Source: Isoptericola luteus
GTDB taxonomy: Bacteria > Actinomycetota > Actinomycetes > Actinomycetales > Cellulomonadaceae
Assembly (NCBI RefSeq): GCF_020297055.1
Contig: NZ_JAIXCQ010000004.1
Coordinates: forward strand, 62,001-126,000
DNA length: 64,000 bases
Direction of reading: 5' to 3'
A program made the position numbers and the translations under genes. The notes under the pieces were generated by a model, which saw only the letters and a program-made list of their open reading frames with translations, made no database searches and was not told where the DNA came from. Each line of letters begins with the position of its first letter. Position 1 is the stretch's first letter. This document shows, piece after piece, positions 1 to 8,641 of this stretch.

Positions 1-111
1 CCGCGCGCCGCGGGCGCCCACACGACGTCTTCACACCGGGCGTCGGCGGCCCCGGGCGGGAAAGGTCCGGCTTGTCGGGGTTCGGCGCGACGCGCCGGCG
101 AGCCCGTGGCG
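1..111. other. intergenic left edge, no gene seen
   Basis: No convincing reading frame with a start signal lies here. In related actinobacteria the next gene beyond yggT is divIVA (wag31), which would be outside the window. Confidence 0.5.
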
Positions 112-396
112 TCAGAGGCTGCCGAAGAACGACGACAGCAGCGACACGCCGATGAACAGGACGAGGAAGGCCAGGTCGAGACGCACCTGACCGAGCGTCA
201 ACGGGGGGATCAGGCGGCGCAACCAGCGCAGCGGCGGATCGGTCACCGTGTAGACCGCCTCGGCGATCACCAGGACGACACCCCGCGGGCGCCAGTCCCG
301 CGCGAAGAACTGCACCCAGTCGAAGACGAGTCGTACGACCAGGCACAGCAGGAAGAGCCAGAGCACGATGCTGATCAGCTGGAAGATGACGCTCAC
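112..396 (-). CDS. YggT family membrane protein
   Basis: Small integral membrane protein of 94 residues. It has two hydrophobic segments (about residues 2-22 and 73-91) separated by a polar loop rich in Arg and Pro, the usual YggT layout. The frame stays open to 483, but the first 29 codons would be hydrophilic. The GTG at 396 has an AGGTAGG about 9 nt upstream and puts the first membrane helix at the N-terminus, so I chose it. It lies downstream of sepF, where this family sits in most actinobacteria. Its biochemical role is not established; an association with division or osmotic homeostasis is inferred from position only. Confidence 0.8.
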   Translation of the reverse strand: MSVIFQLISIVLWLFLLCLVVRLVFDWVQFFARDWRPRGVVLVIAEAVYTVTDPPLRWLRRLIPPLTLGQVRLDLAFLVLFIGVSLLSSFFGSL

Positions 397-510
397 GGGG
401 ACGAACCTACCTGAGACGAGCGGCGGCCAGGGTCGGCGTGCCTCGACCCTGGCCGTGTGCAGCGGGCGCGGGGGCGCGCTCACGGGCAGCGCGCCGTGAC
501 GGAACCGCGA

Positions 511-987
511 TCAGCTCTGGTTGTAGAACGCTCCCCCGCGGCCCGACGGCACGGGAGGCGTGGTGGCGGGGGCTTCCTCGCCCGCGATCTCGACGTGCTC
601 GGGCGAGAGCAGGAAGACCTTGTTGGTCACCCGCTCGATCGACCCGTGCAGGCCGAAGATGAGACCGGCCGAGAAGTCGACCAGACGCTTCGCGTCCGCG
701 TCGTCCATGTCGGACAGGTTCATGATGACCGGCGTCCCGCCGCGGAACGCCTCGCCGATGCTGCGGGCGTCGTTGTACGAGCGCGGGTGGATGGTGGTGA
801 TCCGGCGCAGGTCGCTGCCCACGACGGACTCGGTCACCCCACCGCGGTGCAGCGGGGTGACCTGTGCCTGGTAGTCGTCACGCACCGGTGCCTCCAGCTC
901 CTCGTACTCGTCGAGGTACTCCTCCGACTCGCCCCGGTCGTCGGCGAGCCCCAGGTACAGCATCGTCTTGCGAAGCGCTCCGCCCAT
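511..987 (-). CDS. sepF: Cell division protein SepF
   Basis: SepF is the membrane anchor and bundling partner of FtsZ in Gram-positives; actinobacteria lack FtsA. The 158-residue product has an N-terminal amphipathic stretch (residues 1-16), an acidic linker around 18-40, and the SepF core from about 55 to 135 including [11 protein letters not shown] and the [13 protein letters not shown] strand-helix unit. A GGAGCAGGG lies just before the ATG. It follows pgeF after 123 nt, whereas many relatives have a yggS gene in between. The ftsZ gene upstream encodes the conserved C-terminal peptide that SepF binds. Confidence 0.95.
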   Translation of the reverse strand: MGGALRKTMLYLGLADDRGESEEYLDEYEELEAPVRDDYQAQVTPLHRGGVTESVVGSDLRRITTIHPRSYNDARSIGEAFRGGTPVIMNLSDMDDADAKRLVDFSAGLIFGLHGSIERVTNKVFLLSPEHVEIAGEEAPATTPPVPSGRGGAFYNQS

Positions 988-1110
988 CGCCCTGCTCCGT
1001 TCGTCGGCACGTCCCGCCCTGCGACTCGGACGGTGACCTGACCGTAACCATGGCGAGCCGCGCAGTAACGGACGACACGCCGGAGTGTCGCGGCACGCGG
1101 GGCAGGCTGG

Positions 1111-1920
1111 TCACGTGAGCGTGACGACCCCCGCCTGCCGGCCCGTCGTCGTCCCCGCCGCCGTCGCGCGGCGATGGGAGTACAGGTCCGGGTCGGTGAG
1201 TGTGCACCGGTCCACGTGCACGGCGGCGACGCCGCGGCCGGCGAGCTGGGCCAGGACGCCCCGCGGGAGGTCGAGCGCGGGGGTTCCCGCGGCGGTGGCG
1301 GAAGCCGTCTCGGGCACGACCCGTGACACCTGGGCCGCCAGCTCGGCGGGCACCTCGTAGCACCTGCCGCAGACGGCCGGCCCCACCGCGGCGCGCACGT
1401 CCGCCGTCCGGGCGCCACGCGCGACCATCGCGTCCAGCACCGCGTCGACCACCCCGAGCTCGGTGCCCCTGCGCCCGGCGTGGGCGACGGCGACGACACG
1501 AGCCACCGGGTCGGCGAGCACCACGGGGACGCAGTCGGCGACGAGGACGCCCAGGCCGAGCCCTGCCGTGGCCGTCACCAGCGCGTCCGCCTCCCCGGAG
1601 ACGAGCGGGGGCGCGTCCGACGCCCAGCGCTCGCGCTCCGCCTCGCCGAGCTCGAGCACCTCGCGGCCGTGCACCTGCGCCGCGAACGCCACCGGTGCCC
1701 CGACCCAGCGCTCCAGCCGGGCACGGTTCTCGCGGACCCTGACCGGGTCGTCGCCGGTCGACGTGCCCAGGTCGAGCGACGACCACGGTGCGGGCGAGAC
1801 GCCGCCGTGCCGGGTGGTGAACCCGGCGACGACGCCCGCACCGAGGTCGACACGGAGCAGTCCGGCGCCGAACTGTGCCGGCAGCAGCGACTCCTGGGCC
1901 CAGCCGACCGGTGCGCTCAC
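1111..1920 (-). CDS. pgeF: PgeF/YfiH family purine nucleoside phosphorylase-type protein (laccase domain)
   Basis: Member of the DUF152/YfiH family, described as peptidoglycan-editing factor or as a promiscuous purine nucleoside phosphorylase/adenosine deaminase; earlier called polyphenol oxidase. The 269-residue protein has the zinc-binding pattern: His84 in QVHG, Cys130 in ADCVPV and His147 in AHAGRRG, followed by [11 protein letters not shown]. The GTG start overlaps the ftsZ stop by four bases (GTGA), so it is probably translationally coupled to ftsZ. Its position right after ftsZ is the norm in actinobacteria. Which in vivo substrate matters here cannot be told from sequence. Confidence 0.9.
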   Translation of the reverse strand: MSAPVGWAQESLLPAQFGAGLLRVDLGAGVVAGFTTRHGGVSPAPWSSLDLGTSTGDDPVRVRENRARLERWVGAPVAFAAQVHGREVLELGEAERERWASDAPPLVSGEADALVTATAGLGLGVLVADCVPVVLADPVARVVAVAHAGRRGTELGVVDAVLDAMVARGARTADVRAAVGPAVCGRCYEVPAELAAQVSRVVPETASATAAGTPALDLPRGVLAQLAGRGVAAVHVDRCTLTDPDLYSHRRATAAGTTTGRQAGVVTLT

Positions 1921-3215
1921 TTGAGGAAGTCGGGCACGTCGAGCTCCTCGGCCGGGCGGCGCGGCTCGTCGAACAGCCGCGGCACCTCGACGGGGCGCTC
2001 GACGGTCACGCCCTCGCCCGCGCCGTCCTCGACGACCGTGAACGCGGGCCGCTGGTCGGCGGCGTGGCCCACCGGGACGGGCGCGTCCAGGCTGGCCGGG
2101 ACGTCGTCGGGCTCGGCCGGGATCGGCCGCGGCTGCTGGTGCACGGGCTGGGGCGGAGCGGTGCGTGCCGCGTCCGGCAGCGGCACGGAGGACGTGGTCG
2201 GCGCCGCCGGCCGCGTCGACGACCCCGAGACCTGGCCCAGGGCGCGGGCGTCCTTGCGCACCTGCGGCACGCCGCCGTCGAAGCCGGCGGCGATCACCGT
2301 GACCCGGACCTCGTCGCCGAGGGCGTCGTCGATGACGGTGCCGAAGATGATGTTCGCCTCGGGGTGCGCGGCCTCCTGCACGAGACGCGCGGCCTCGTGC
2401 ACCTCGAAGAGCCCGATGTCGCTGCCGCCCTGGATCGAGAGCAGCACGCCGTGGGCGCCGTCGATCGAGGCCTCGAGCAGCGGCGAGGAGATGGCGAGCT
2501 CGGCCGCCTGGATGGCCCGGTCCTCCCCGCGCGCCGAACCGATGCCCATGAGCGCCGACCCCGCACCCTGCATGACGGACTTGACGTCCGCGAAGTCGAG
2601 GTTGATCAGGCCCGGCGTGGTGATGAGGTCGGTGATGCCCTGGACACCGGAGTGCAGCACCTGGTCGGCCGAGTGGAACGCGGCGATCGCCGAGACGCTC
2701 TTGTCGGACATGGACAGGAGCCGGTCGTTCGGGATGACGATGAGGGTGTCGACCTCCTCGCGGAGCGTGTCGATCCCCTGCTCGGCCTGCACCGAGCGGC
2801 GCCGGCCCTCGAACGTGAACGGCCGGGTGACGACCCCCACCGTGAGCGCGCCGAGCGAGCGCGCGATCCGCGCCACGACCGGGGCGCCACCGGTGCCGGT
2901 GCCGCCGCCCTCGCCCGCCGTGACGAAGACCATGTCGGCGCCCCGCAGGACGTCCTCGATCTCCTCAGCGTGGTCCTCGGCCGCCTTCTTGCCGACCTCC
3001 GGGTCGGCGCCGGCGCCCAGGCCTCGGGTGAGCTCGCGCCCGACGTCGAGCTTGACGTCGGCGTCCGACATCAGCAGCGCCTGCGCGTCGGTGTTGATGG
3101 CGATGAACTCGACGCCCTTGAGGCCGACCTCGATCATGCGGTTCACGGCGTTCACGCCGCCACCGCCGATGCCGACCACCTTGATCACTGCCAGGTAGTT
3201 CTGCGGAGTTGCCAC
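1917..3215 (-). CDS. ftsZ: Cell division protein FtsZ
   Basis: Tubulin-like GTPase that forms the Z ring at midcell. The 432-residue sequence begins with the nucleotide-binding [15 protein letters not shown]. It carries the tubulin signature GGGTGTG at residues 103-109 and the T7-loop region [11 protein letters not shown]. The GTPase core ends near residue 320. A Pro/Ala-rich linker follows, then the C-terminal peptide DVPDFLK (426-432) that binds SepF and other partners. The GTG start at 3215 has GAGAGG seven bases upstream. A 268-nt upstream gap without a gene suggests its own promoter in addition to read-through from ftsQ. Confidence 0.98.
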   Translation of the reverse strand: MATPQNYLAVIKVVGIGGGGVNAVNRMIEVGLKGVEFIAINTDAQALLMSDADVKLDVGRELTRGLGAGADPEVGKKAAEDHAEEIEDVLRGADMVFVTAGEGGGTGTGGAPVVARIARSLGALTVGVVTRPFTFEGRRRSVQAEQGIDTLREEVDTLIVIPNDRLLSMSDKSVSAIAAFHSADQVLHSGVQGITDLITTPGLINLDFADVKSVMQGAGSALMGIGSARGEDRAIQAAELAISSPLLEASIDGAHGVLLSIQGGSDIGLFEVHEAARLVQEAAHPEANIIFGTVIDDALGDEVRVTVIAAGFDGGVPQVRKDARALGQVSGSSTRPAAPTTSSVPLPDAARTAPPQPVHQQPRPIPAEPDDVPASLDAPVPVGHAADQRPAFTVVEDGAGEGVTVERPVEVPRLFDEPRRPAEELDVPDFLK

Positions 3216-3278
3216 GTCGTTGCCTCTCGGGTCGTTCTGGTCCCGACTCCCCCTCCACCCGAGATCCTGGGCCCGGGA

Positions 3279-3311
3279 CTCAAACCCTAAGGTTCGAGTT
3301 GAGGGTTAGAG
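3279..3311 (-). promoter_or_regulatory. Imperfect inverted repeat in the ftsZ upstream region
   Basis: Arms CTCAAACCCT (3279-3288) and AGGGTTAGAG (3302-3311) pair with one mismatch around a 13-nt centre, in the 268-nt ftsQ-ftsZ gap (3216-3483). This AT-richer patch stands out from its surroundings and is the best candidate for the ftsZ promoter/operator region. I could not fix a convincing -35/-10 pair. Confidence 0.45.
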
Positions 3312-3483
3312 TTATGTCAGGTTGCTGCTGCGTTCGACGGTATGCGCCCGGCCGGACGCGACGACGGACGTGTCTCGGCGTGTCGCACCGGCCGGACCCA
3401 CCGACAGGCCCACCGGCGACCTCGCCGCGCCCACCGCCGACCGCGCGACCGCCGGACCGCGCCATCCGACCCACCACGACGGC

Positions 3484-4554
3484 TCACCGGGTGACCGGAA
3501 GCTCAGGGGACGAGACGTCGAGCGTGCGGGCGTCCGGCGCCACCTCGCGCAGCGTGGCCACGACGGAGATCTTGAGCGGCATGTCCTCGCTGCTCCCCCA
3601 GCGCACGGTCGTGCCGTCGTCCAGCACGGTCTCGACGGCATCCTGCGTCCCCGCGCTCGCCTCCGTGACCTTCCCGGCGAGCCCGTCGGGCAGCGCGGTC
3701 AGCACGTGCAGGGCGGCCTGGAGCGCGCGGGCGTCGTCCAGCGGCACCGTGACCTGCGCCAACCCCTTCGGTGCCTTGAGCCGGGTGGCGAGCCGCACGC
3801 CCTCGTTGTCCAGGACGACGTAGCCGTCGTCGGTCGGGACCGCCGCCACCGGGACCCGGGCGGTCAGCGCCACGCGGAGACCGTGCGGCCAGGCTCGGGT
3901 CAGGCTCACGTCCTTCACCCCCCGCACCTCGAGGATCTCCTGGCGCATCGCGACCGTGTCGAGCCGCGGGAGCGGCACCCCGACCGAGGCCTCGACGATC
4001 TCGCGCACCGCCTCGGGGTCCACCGTGGTGCCCTCGCCGGAAACCTGGACCTCCCCCGGCTCGAGCGCCAGCACCGGCGACCACAGCGCCCCCGCGACGA
4101 GGCCGCCGCCGACCACCAGCACGAGTGTCCACGTGAGCACGCGGCGCCACGCGCGGTGCCGGCGCATCGCGGTGCGCTCCGCGAGCCGGTCGGCCATCGC
4201 CGTGGACACGCGCGGCGGGGTCTGGCTGTCCGCCACGGCGACCGCCGTGCCGACCGCCGTGCCGCCCGCCCTCGGCGGGGGCTTGGACGCGGCGTCCGCG
4301 CCGGCCCTCGACGCCGGCTTGGACGCCGGCTTGGACGCGGGCTTCGACGGCGGCGTGGAGCGGCCCGGCGCCGGCTTCGGACCAGCCTTCGGCGCGGCCT
4401 TCGCTCCGCCCTTCGCGGTGGCCGCCCCGCCCGCGCGGGGGACGGAGCCGGTGCGCGGGCGGGACGACGACCCGGCACGCGGGGTCCCGCCCGTCGCCGG
4501 CTCGCGGCGCGCGGGCGTCCGGGGCGCGGGGCGCGGGCGGGGCGGGGGACGCAT
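3484..4554 (-). CDS. ftsQ: Cell division protein FtsQ (DivIB)
   Basis: Bitopic divisome protein that links FtsL/FtsB and FtsW/FtsI. The first 135 residues are a basic, Pro/Ala/Lys-rich disordered cytoplasmic region with a KPAS tandem repeat (residues 70-83). One membrane helix (about 140-158) follows. A POTRA domain (about 163-235, including GVKDVSLTRAWPHGLRV) and the FtsQ C-terminal domain complete the 356 residues. The N-terminal tail is longer than in most family members. The ATG shares one base with the murC stop (TGATG), so translation is probably coupled. Confidence 0.93.
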   Translation of the reverse strand: MRPPPRPRPAPRTPARREPATGGTPRAGSSSRPRTGSVPRAGGAATAKGGAKAAPKAGPKPAPGRSTPPSKPASKPASKPASRAGADAASKPPPRAGGTAVGTAVAVADSQTPPRVSTAMADRLAERTAMRRHRAWRRVLTWTLVLVVGGGLVAGALWSPVLALEPGEVQVSGEGTTVDPEAVREIVEASVGVPLPRLDTVAMRQEILEVRGVKDVSLTRAWPHGLRVALTARVPVAAVPTDDGYVVLDNEGVRLATRLKAPKGLAQVTVPLDDARALQAALHVLTALPDGLAGKVTEASAGTQDAVETVLDDGTTVRWGSSEDMPLKISVVATLREVAPDARTLDVSSPELPVTR

Positions 4555-6173
4555 CAGTCCATGCTCTCCTCAGTGCCGGGCCCGACGGGCCCCGCCACGC
4601 CGTCGGCGGCCCCGCCGGGCCCCGTACCACCGTCGCGGACCGCACCCACCGAGTGATCGGTGCGGTCGGTGCGGTCGGTGCGGTCGGTGCGGCCGGCACG
4701 GTCGGCGAGGTCCGCGAGGATCACCGGGCCGAGCTCGGTGACGTCGCCCGCCCCCACGGTGAGCACGATGTCTCCCCGCCGCGCCGCGCGGGCCGCGACG
4801 TGCGCGGCCTCGGCCCGGTCCTCGACCGCGCGCACCGCGCCGCCCGTCACGGTGCGCGGCGCGAGACCGGTGATGGTGTGCGCGCCCACGGCAGGGTCGA
4901 CGTCCTCGCGCGCCCGGTAGACGCCCGTGACCACCACCTCGTCCGCGAGCGCCAGCGCCTCGGCGAACCGCTGCGCGAAGATCCGGGTGCGGGAGTACAG
5001 GTGCGGCTGGAAGAGGACCACGATCCGCCCGTCGCCCGCCACGGGCCGCGCGGCCCGCAGGAGGGCCGCGACCTCCGTCGGGTGGTGGTCGTAGCTGTCG
5101 AAGACCCGTACCCCCGCGGCCTCGCCGCGCAGCTCGAAGCGCCGGCCCGTGCCGACGAACGTCCCGGCCCCGGCCACCGCCCGGTCCGCGGGGACCCCAA
5201 GGAGCACCGCGGCGACGACGGCGGCCGTCGCGTTCAGCGCGTTGTGCGCCCCGGGGACGTCCAGGCGCAACGCGTACGGCCCGTCCCCGAGCGGCCCGCC
5301 CCCCACGGTGGCGCTCACGGTGCCCGCGCCCGGGACGACGTCGCGGACCCGCACGTCGGCGTCGGCGGCGAGCCCGTACGTGACGACGCGCCCGCCCGCG
5401 GCGCGGTGCGCCACGGCGAGCGCCGCCGAGCCCGGGTCGTCGGCGCAGGCGACGAGCGCGCCACCGACCGCGATGTGCCCGGCGAACGCCACGAACGCCT
5501 GCTCGAACGCCTCCTGCGACCTGTAGTGGTCGAGGTGGTCCGGCTCGACGTTCGTCACGACGGCGATCGTCGGTGCGTAGTTGAGGAACGATCCGTCCGA
5601 TTCGTCGGCCTCGGCGACGAGCACGTCCGACGTGCCGAGATAGCCCCCGGGGACCGCGTGCTCGGTGCTGTCCGCGTCGCGCACCCGGACGGTGCCGCCG
5701 ATCGCGAAAGAGGCGTCCACGCCGCAGGCGCGCAGCACGGTGGCGACCATGGCCGAGGTCGTCGTCTTGCCGTGCGCCCCGGCGACGGCGACCGCGCGCC
5801 GGTCGACCATGAGGGACGCGAGCGCCTGGGAGCGGTGGAGCACCCTGATCCCGGCTGCCCGTGCCGCCACGAGCTCCGGGTTCGACTCCCGCACGGCGGA
5901 GGAGACGACGACCGAGTCGACGAGCGGGTCGCCGTCGGCGCCCACGACGTGCGCCGCGTCGTGCCCCACCCAGACGTGCACGCCGTCGGCCCGCAGCGCG
6001 TCCAGCGCCGGGGACGTGGCGGCGTCGGACCCCTGGACGGGCACGCCGCGCGCCGCGAGCAGCCGCGCCACGACCGACACGCCCGCGCCACCCACCCCGA
6101 CGAGGTGCACCCGCCCGAGTGCCTCGACGGGCAGCGGCGGCGCCCCGGCGCCAGGGCCGTGCTCGCCGCTCAT
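4554..6173 (-). CDS. murC: UDP-N-acetylmuramate--L-alanine ligase
   Basis: Adds L-Ala to UDP-MurNAc, the first amino-acid step of the stem peptide. The 539 residues show the Rossmann start VHLVGVGGAGVS, the ATP loop GAHGKTTT (132-139) and the Mur-ligase motifs EADESDGSF and NVEPDHLDHY. The C-terminal ligase domain carries YDHHPTE. The last ~50 residues lie outside the fold and contain an RTD tandem repeat encoded by 9-bp DNA repeats. The ATG overlaps the murG stop as ATGA. Confidence 0.97.
   Translation of the reverse strand: MSGEHGPGAGAPPLPVEALGRVHLVGVGGAGVSVVARLLAARGVPVQGSDAATSPALDALRADGVHVWVGHDAAHVVGADGDPLVDSVVVSSAVRESNPELVAARAAGIRVLHRSQALASLMVDRRAVAVAGAHGKTTTSAMVATVLRACGVDASFAIGGTVRVRDADSTEHAVPGGYLGTSDVLVAEADESDGSFLNYAPTIAVVTNVEPDHLDHYRSQEAFEQAFVAFAGHIAVGGALVACADDPGSAALAVAHRAAGGRVVTYGLAADADVRVRDVVPGAGTVSATVGGGPLGDGPYALRLDVPGAHNALNATAAVVAAVLLGVPADRAVAGAGTFVGTGRRFELRGEAAGVRVFDSYDHHPTEVAALLRAARPVAGDGRIVVLFQPHLYSRTRIFAQRFAEALALADEVVVTGVYRAREDVDPAVGAHTITGLAPRTVTGGAVRAVEDRAEAAHVAARAARRGDIVLTVGAGDVTELGPVILADLADRAGRTDRTDRTDRTDHSVGAVRDGGTGPGGAADGVAGPVGPGTEESMD
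4657..4692. repeat. 9-bp tandem repeat in the murC 3' end
   Basis: Four perfect copies of TCGGTGCGG followed by two degenerate copies. They keep frame and encode Arg-Thr-Asp units in the C-terminal tail of MurC, beyond the catalytic fold. Confidence 0.9.
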
Positions 6174-7339
6174 GCCTGCTGCCCGGACGGCGCCGCGCCA
6201 CCCGCGACGGCCTCGCCCACCAGGTCCGCGACCCGCGCCGCGGCGTCCCGCACGCCGGCGGCCCGCGCCGCGGCGGCCATCGACGCGAGCCGGCCCGTGT
6301 CACCCAGGAGCGCGGGAACCTGCCGCGCGACCCACGCGGACGTCAGGTCGGCGTCGTCCACGAGCAGCCCGCCGCCCGCCTCGACGAGCGGACCGGCGTT
6401 GAGCCGCTGCTCCCCGTTGCCGATGGGCAGCGGCACGTACACGGCCGGGACGCCGAGAGCGGCCAGCTCGCACACCGTGCCCGCGCCCGACCGCGCCACG
6501 ACGAGGTCGGCGACGGCGAGCGCCAGGTGCATCTCCGACAGGTACTCGCGCACCTGGTACCGGGCGGCCTCGTGACCCCCGGCCAGCACGGCGTTCTCGA
6601 CCGCCGTGCGCACCGGGACGTCCTTGCCCTTGCCGGTGAGGTGGAGCACCTGCACGCCGGCGGCGAGCAGGGCGTCGACGGCACCGGCGAGGGCCGCGTT
6701 GACCGACGCCGCCCCGGACGACCCGCCCGTGACCACGAGCGTGGGCGAGGTGGCGTCCAGGCCGAGCGCGTCGGCGGCCCGCACGCGGGCACCGGCCGCG
6801 TCCCGCTCCCGCTCCTCGACCAGCGCGCCGATCTCCGCGCGCAGCGGCAGGCCGACGACGGTGGCGCCGGGAAGCTCGGTACCGGCGAAGGTGACGCCCA
6901 CGCGAGCGGCCCAGCGCGCGCCCAGCCGGTTGGCGAGCCCCGGGCGCGCGTTCTGCTCGTGGATCACCACGGGGACACCCCGCCGCCGCGCCGCGAGGTA
7001 CGCCGGCGTGGAGACGTAGCCGCCGAAGCCGACCACGGCCTGGGCGTCGATCTCGTCGATCGCCGCCTCCGCGGCGCGCACGGCGGACGTGAGGCGGCCG
7101 GGCAGCCGCAGGAGGTCGACGCTGGGGCGGCGCGGCAGCGGGACGCGCGGCACGGGCCACAGCCGGTACCCGCGGGCGGGGACGAGCTCCGCCTCCAGGC
7201 CCGTGGTGGTGCCGAGCGCGATGATCCGTGCCTCGGGCTCCCTGGACCGCAGCTCGTCCGCGACGGCGAGGAGGGGATTGACGTGGCCGGCCGTGCCGCC
7301 GCCGGCGAGCACGACGGAGGTGACTGCAGAACTCTTCAC
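6170..7339 (-). CDS. murG: UDP-GlcNAc--lipid I GlcNAc transferase MurG
   Basis: Peripheral membrane glycosyltransferase that converts lipid I to lipid II on the inner face of the membrane. The product begins near the glycine-rich GGGTAGHVNPLLAV and has GFGGYVSTP, HEQNARPGLANR and the donor-site GGSSGAASVN; later SGAGTVCELAALGVPAVYVPLPIGN marks the UDP-binding half. The frame is open to 7423, but that would overlap ftsW by 74 nt. The GTG at 7339 gives 389 residues and follows the ftsW stop by 10 nt. A TAGGGT hexamer 7 nt before it could serve a leaderless transcript. Confidence 0.95.
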   Translation of the reverse strand: MKSSAVTSVVLAGGGTAGHVNPLLAVADELRSREPEARIIALGTTTGLEAELVPARGYRLWPVPRVPLPRRPSVDLLRLPGRLTSAVRAAEAAIDEIDAQAVVGFGGYVSTPAYLAARRRGVPVVIHEQNARPGLANRLGARWAARVGVTFAGTELPGATVVGLPLRAEIGALVEERERDAAGARVRAADALGLDATSPTLVVTGGSSGAASVNAALAGAVDALLAAGVQVLHLTGKGKDVPVRTAVENAVLAGGHEAARYQVREYLSEMHLALAVADLVVARSGAGTVCELAALGVPAVYVPLPIGNGEQRLNAGPLVEAGGGLLVDDADLTSAWVARQVPALLGDTGRLASMAAAARAAGVRDAAARVADLVGEAVAGGAAPSGQQA

Positions 7340-7346
7340 ACCCCGG

Positions 7347-7352
7347 ACCCTA
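7347..7352 (-). promoter_or_regulatory. Candidate -10 for leaderless murG mRNA
   Basis: TAGGGT lies 7 nt before the GTG of murG and overlaps the ftsW stop codon. No clear Shine-Dalgarno is present. The TANNNT motif with a 6-7 nt gap is the usual leaderless pattern in actinobacteria. Confidence 0.4.
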
Positions 7353-8615
7353 TCGGCCGCGGGGACCTCCTCGGCCGCGCCCGCGGCGTCGTGAGAGGAC
7401 ACCGACGGACCGGCGCACGACACCTGCCCGGGCGGCGAGCGCGTCGGCCGCGCCCGGCTCGGTGCGCGCGAAGCTGATGACCACGCCGAGCGCGATCATC
7501 GTGGTCACCAGAGCCGAACCGCCCGCCGAGACGAGCGGCAGGGGGACGCCGATCACGGGCAGCACCCCGATGACCACGCCGATGTTGATGAACGCCTGCC
7601 CGACGATCCAGCAGGCGATCGCCGCCGTCGTGATCTTGACGAACGGGTCCGGGTGCCGCCGCACGACGCGCGCCATCGCGACGCCGAGCACCGCGAACAG
7701 CGCCAGCACGAGGAGGGTCCCGAACAGCCCGAGCTCCTCGCCGACGACCGCGTAGATGAAGTCGTTGTGAGCCTCCGGGAGATAGTTCCACTTCTCCCGG
7801 CTGGCGCCGAGCCCGACGCCGAAGAGGCCGCCGGTGCCGAGCCCGTACAGGCCGTGGATGGACTGGTAGCACTCCCCCTGCTTGTCCGCGCAGGTGCCGT
7901 AGGTGGCCAGGATCCGGTCGAGCCGGTCGCTGCCGTCCTGGTTGAGGATGAGGAACCAGCCCACGAACGCGGCGGCGGCCCCGCCGCCGAGGGCGAGCAT
8001 CGTCGCCGGGGCTCCGGAGACCCAGTAGGCGCCCAGCCCGAGCAGCGCGATGACGAGCGCCGTGCCCAGGTCGTGCCCGGCGACGACCAGCCCGGCGACC
8101 ACCACGATGCCGATGCCGCCCGGTGCGATCGCCTGCCCCCACCGCCCGAGCAGGTGCTGCTTGCGGCCCAGCACGGCCCCCAGCCACAGGGCCAGCGCCA
8201 GCTTGGCGAGCTCGGAGGGCTGGATCCGCACGGGCCCGATCGGGAGCCAGTTCTGGTTGCCGTTCACCGAGTCCCCGACGATCATCACCGCGACGAGCAG
8301 CGCCACCGCCACGAGCAGTGCCGGCCAGGCGAGCCGCTTGTACCAGCGCACGGGCAGTCGCGACGCGACGAGCATCAGGGGCAGGCCGATGAGCGCGTAC
8401 TGCCCCTGGGTGAGGAACGCCAGGTAGGGCGAGTCCCCTCGGGAGATCGACTCGATCGTGGAGCTCGACAGCACCATGACGAGGCCGATGACGAGCAGCA
8501 GGCCGGTGGCCCCGACGAGCAGGTAGTAGCTCGTCACGGTCGAGTTCCACTGGCCCAGCCAGGGCCGGTCCGTGCGACCGGCGGCCGGCCGCGTGGTCCC
8601 CGTCGTCACCGCCAT
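7350..8615 (-). CDS. ftsW: Peptidoglycan glycosyltransferase FtsW (SEDS family)
   Basis: Polytopic SEDS protein that polymerises lipid II at the septum together with FtsI. The 421-residue product has about ten hydrophobic segments. SEDS landmarks include NWLPIGPVRIQPSELAKLAL, GHDLGTALV, EAHNDFIYAVVGEELG and GVPLPLVSAGGSALV. A Cys pair (GTCADKQGEC) sits in the large extracellular loop. The ATG at 8615 has GGGGGAG upstream; the frame is open further upstream, but that reading lies antiparallel in frame over murD and is not coding. It ends with an Arg/Gly-rich cytoplasmic tail. Confidence 0.95.
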   Translation of the reverse strand: MAVTTGTTRPAAGRTDRPWLGQWNSTVTSYYLLVGATGLLLVIGLVMVLSSSTIESISRGDSPYLAFLTQGQYALIGLPLMLVASRLPVRWYKRLAWPALLVAVALLVAVMIVGDSVNGNQNWLPIGPVRIQPSELAKLALALWLGAVLGRKQHLLGRWGQAIAPGGIGIVVVAGLVVAGHDLGTALVIALLGLGAYWVSGAPATMLALGGGAAAAFVGWFLILNQDGSDRLDRILATYGTCADKQGECYQSIHGLYGLGTGGLFGVGLGASREKWNYLPEAHNDFIYAVVGEELGLFGTLLVLALFAVLGVAMARVVRRHPDPFVKITTAAIACWIVGQAFINIGVVIGVLPVIGVPLPLVSAGGSALVTTMIALGVVISFARTEPGAADALAARAGVVRRSVGVLSRRRGRGRGGPRGR

Positions 8616-8641
8616 GCGCTCCCCCGTGCCTCGTGCGTCGC

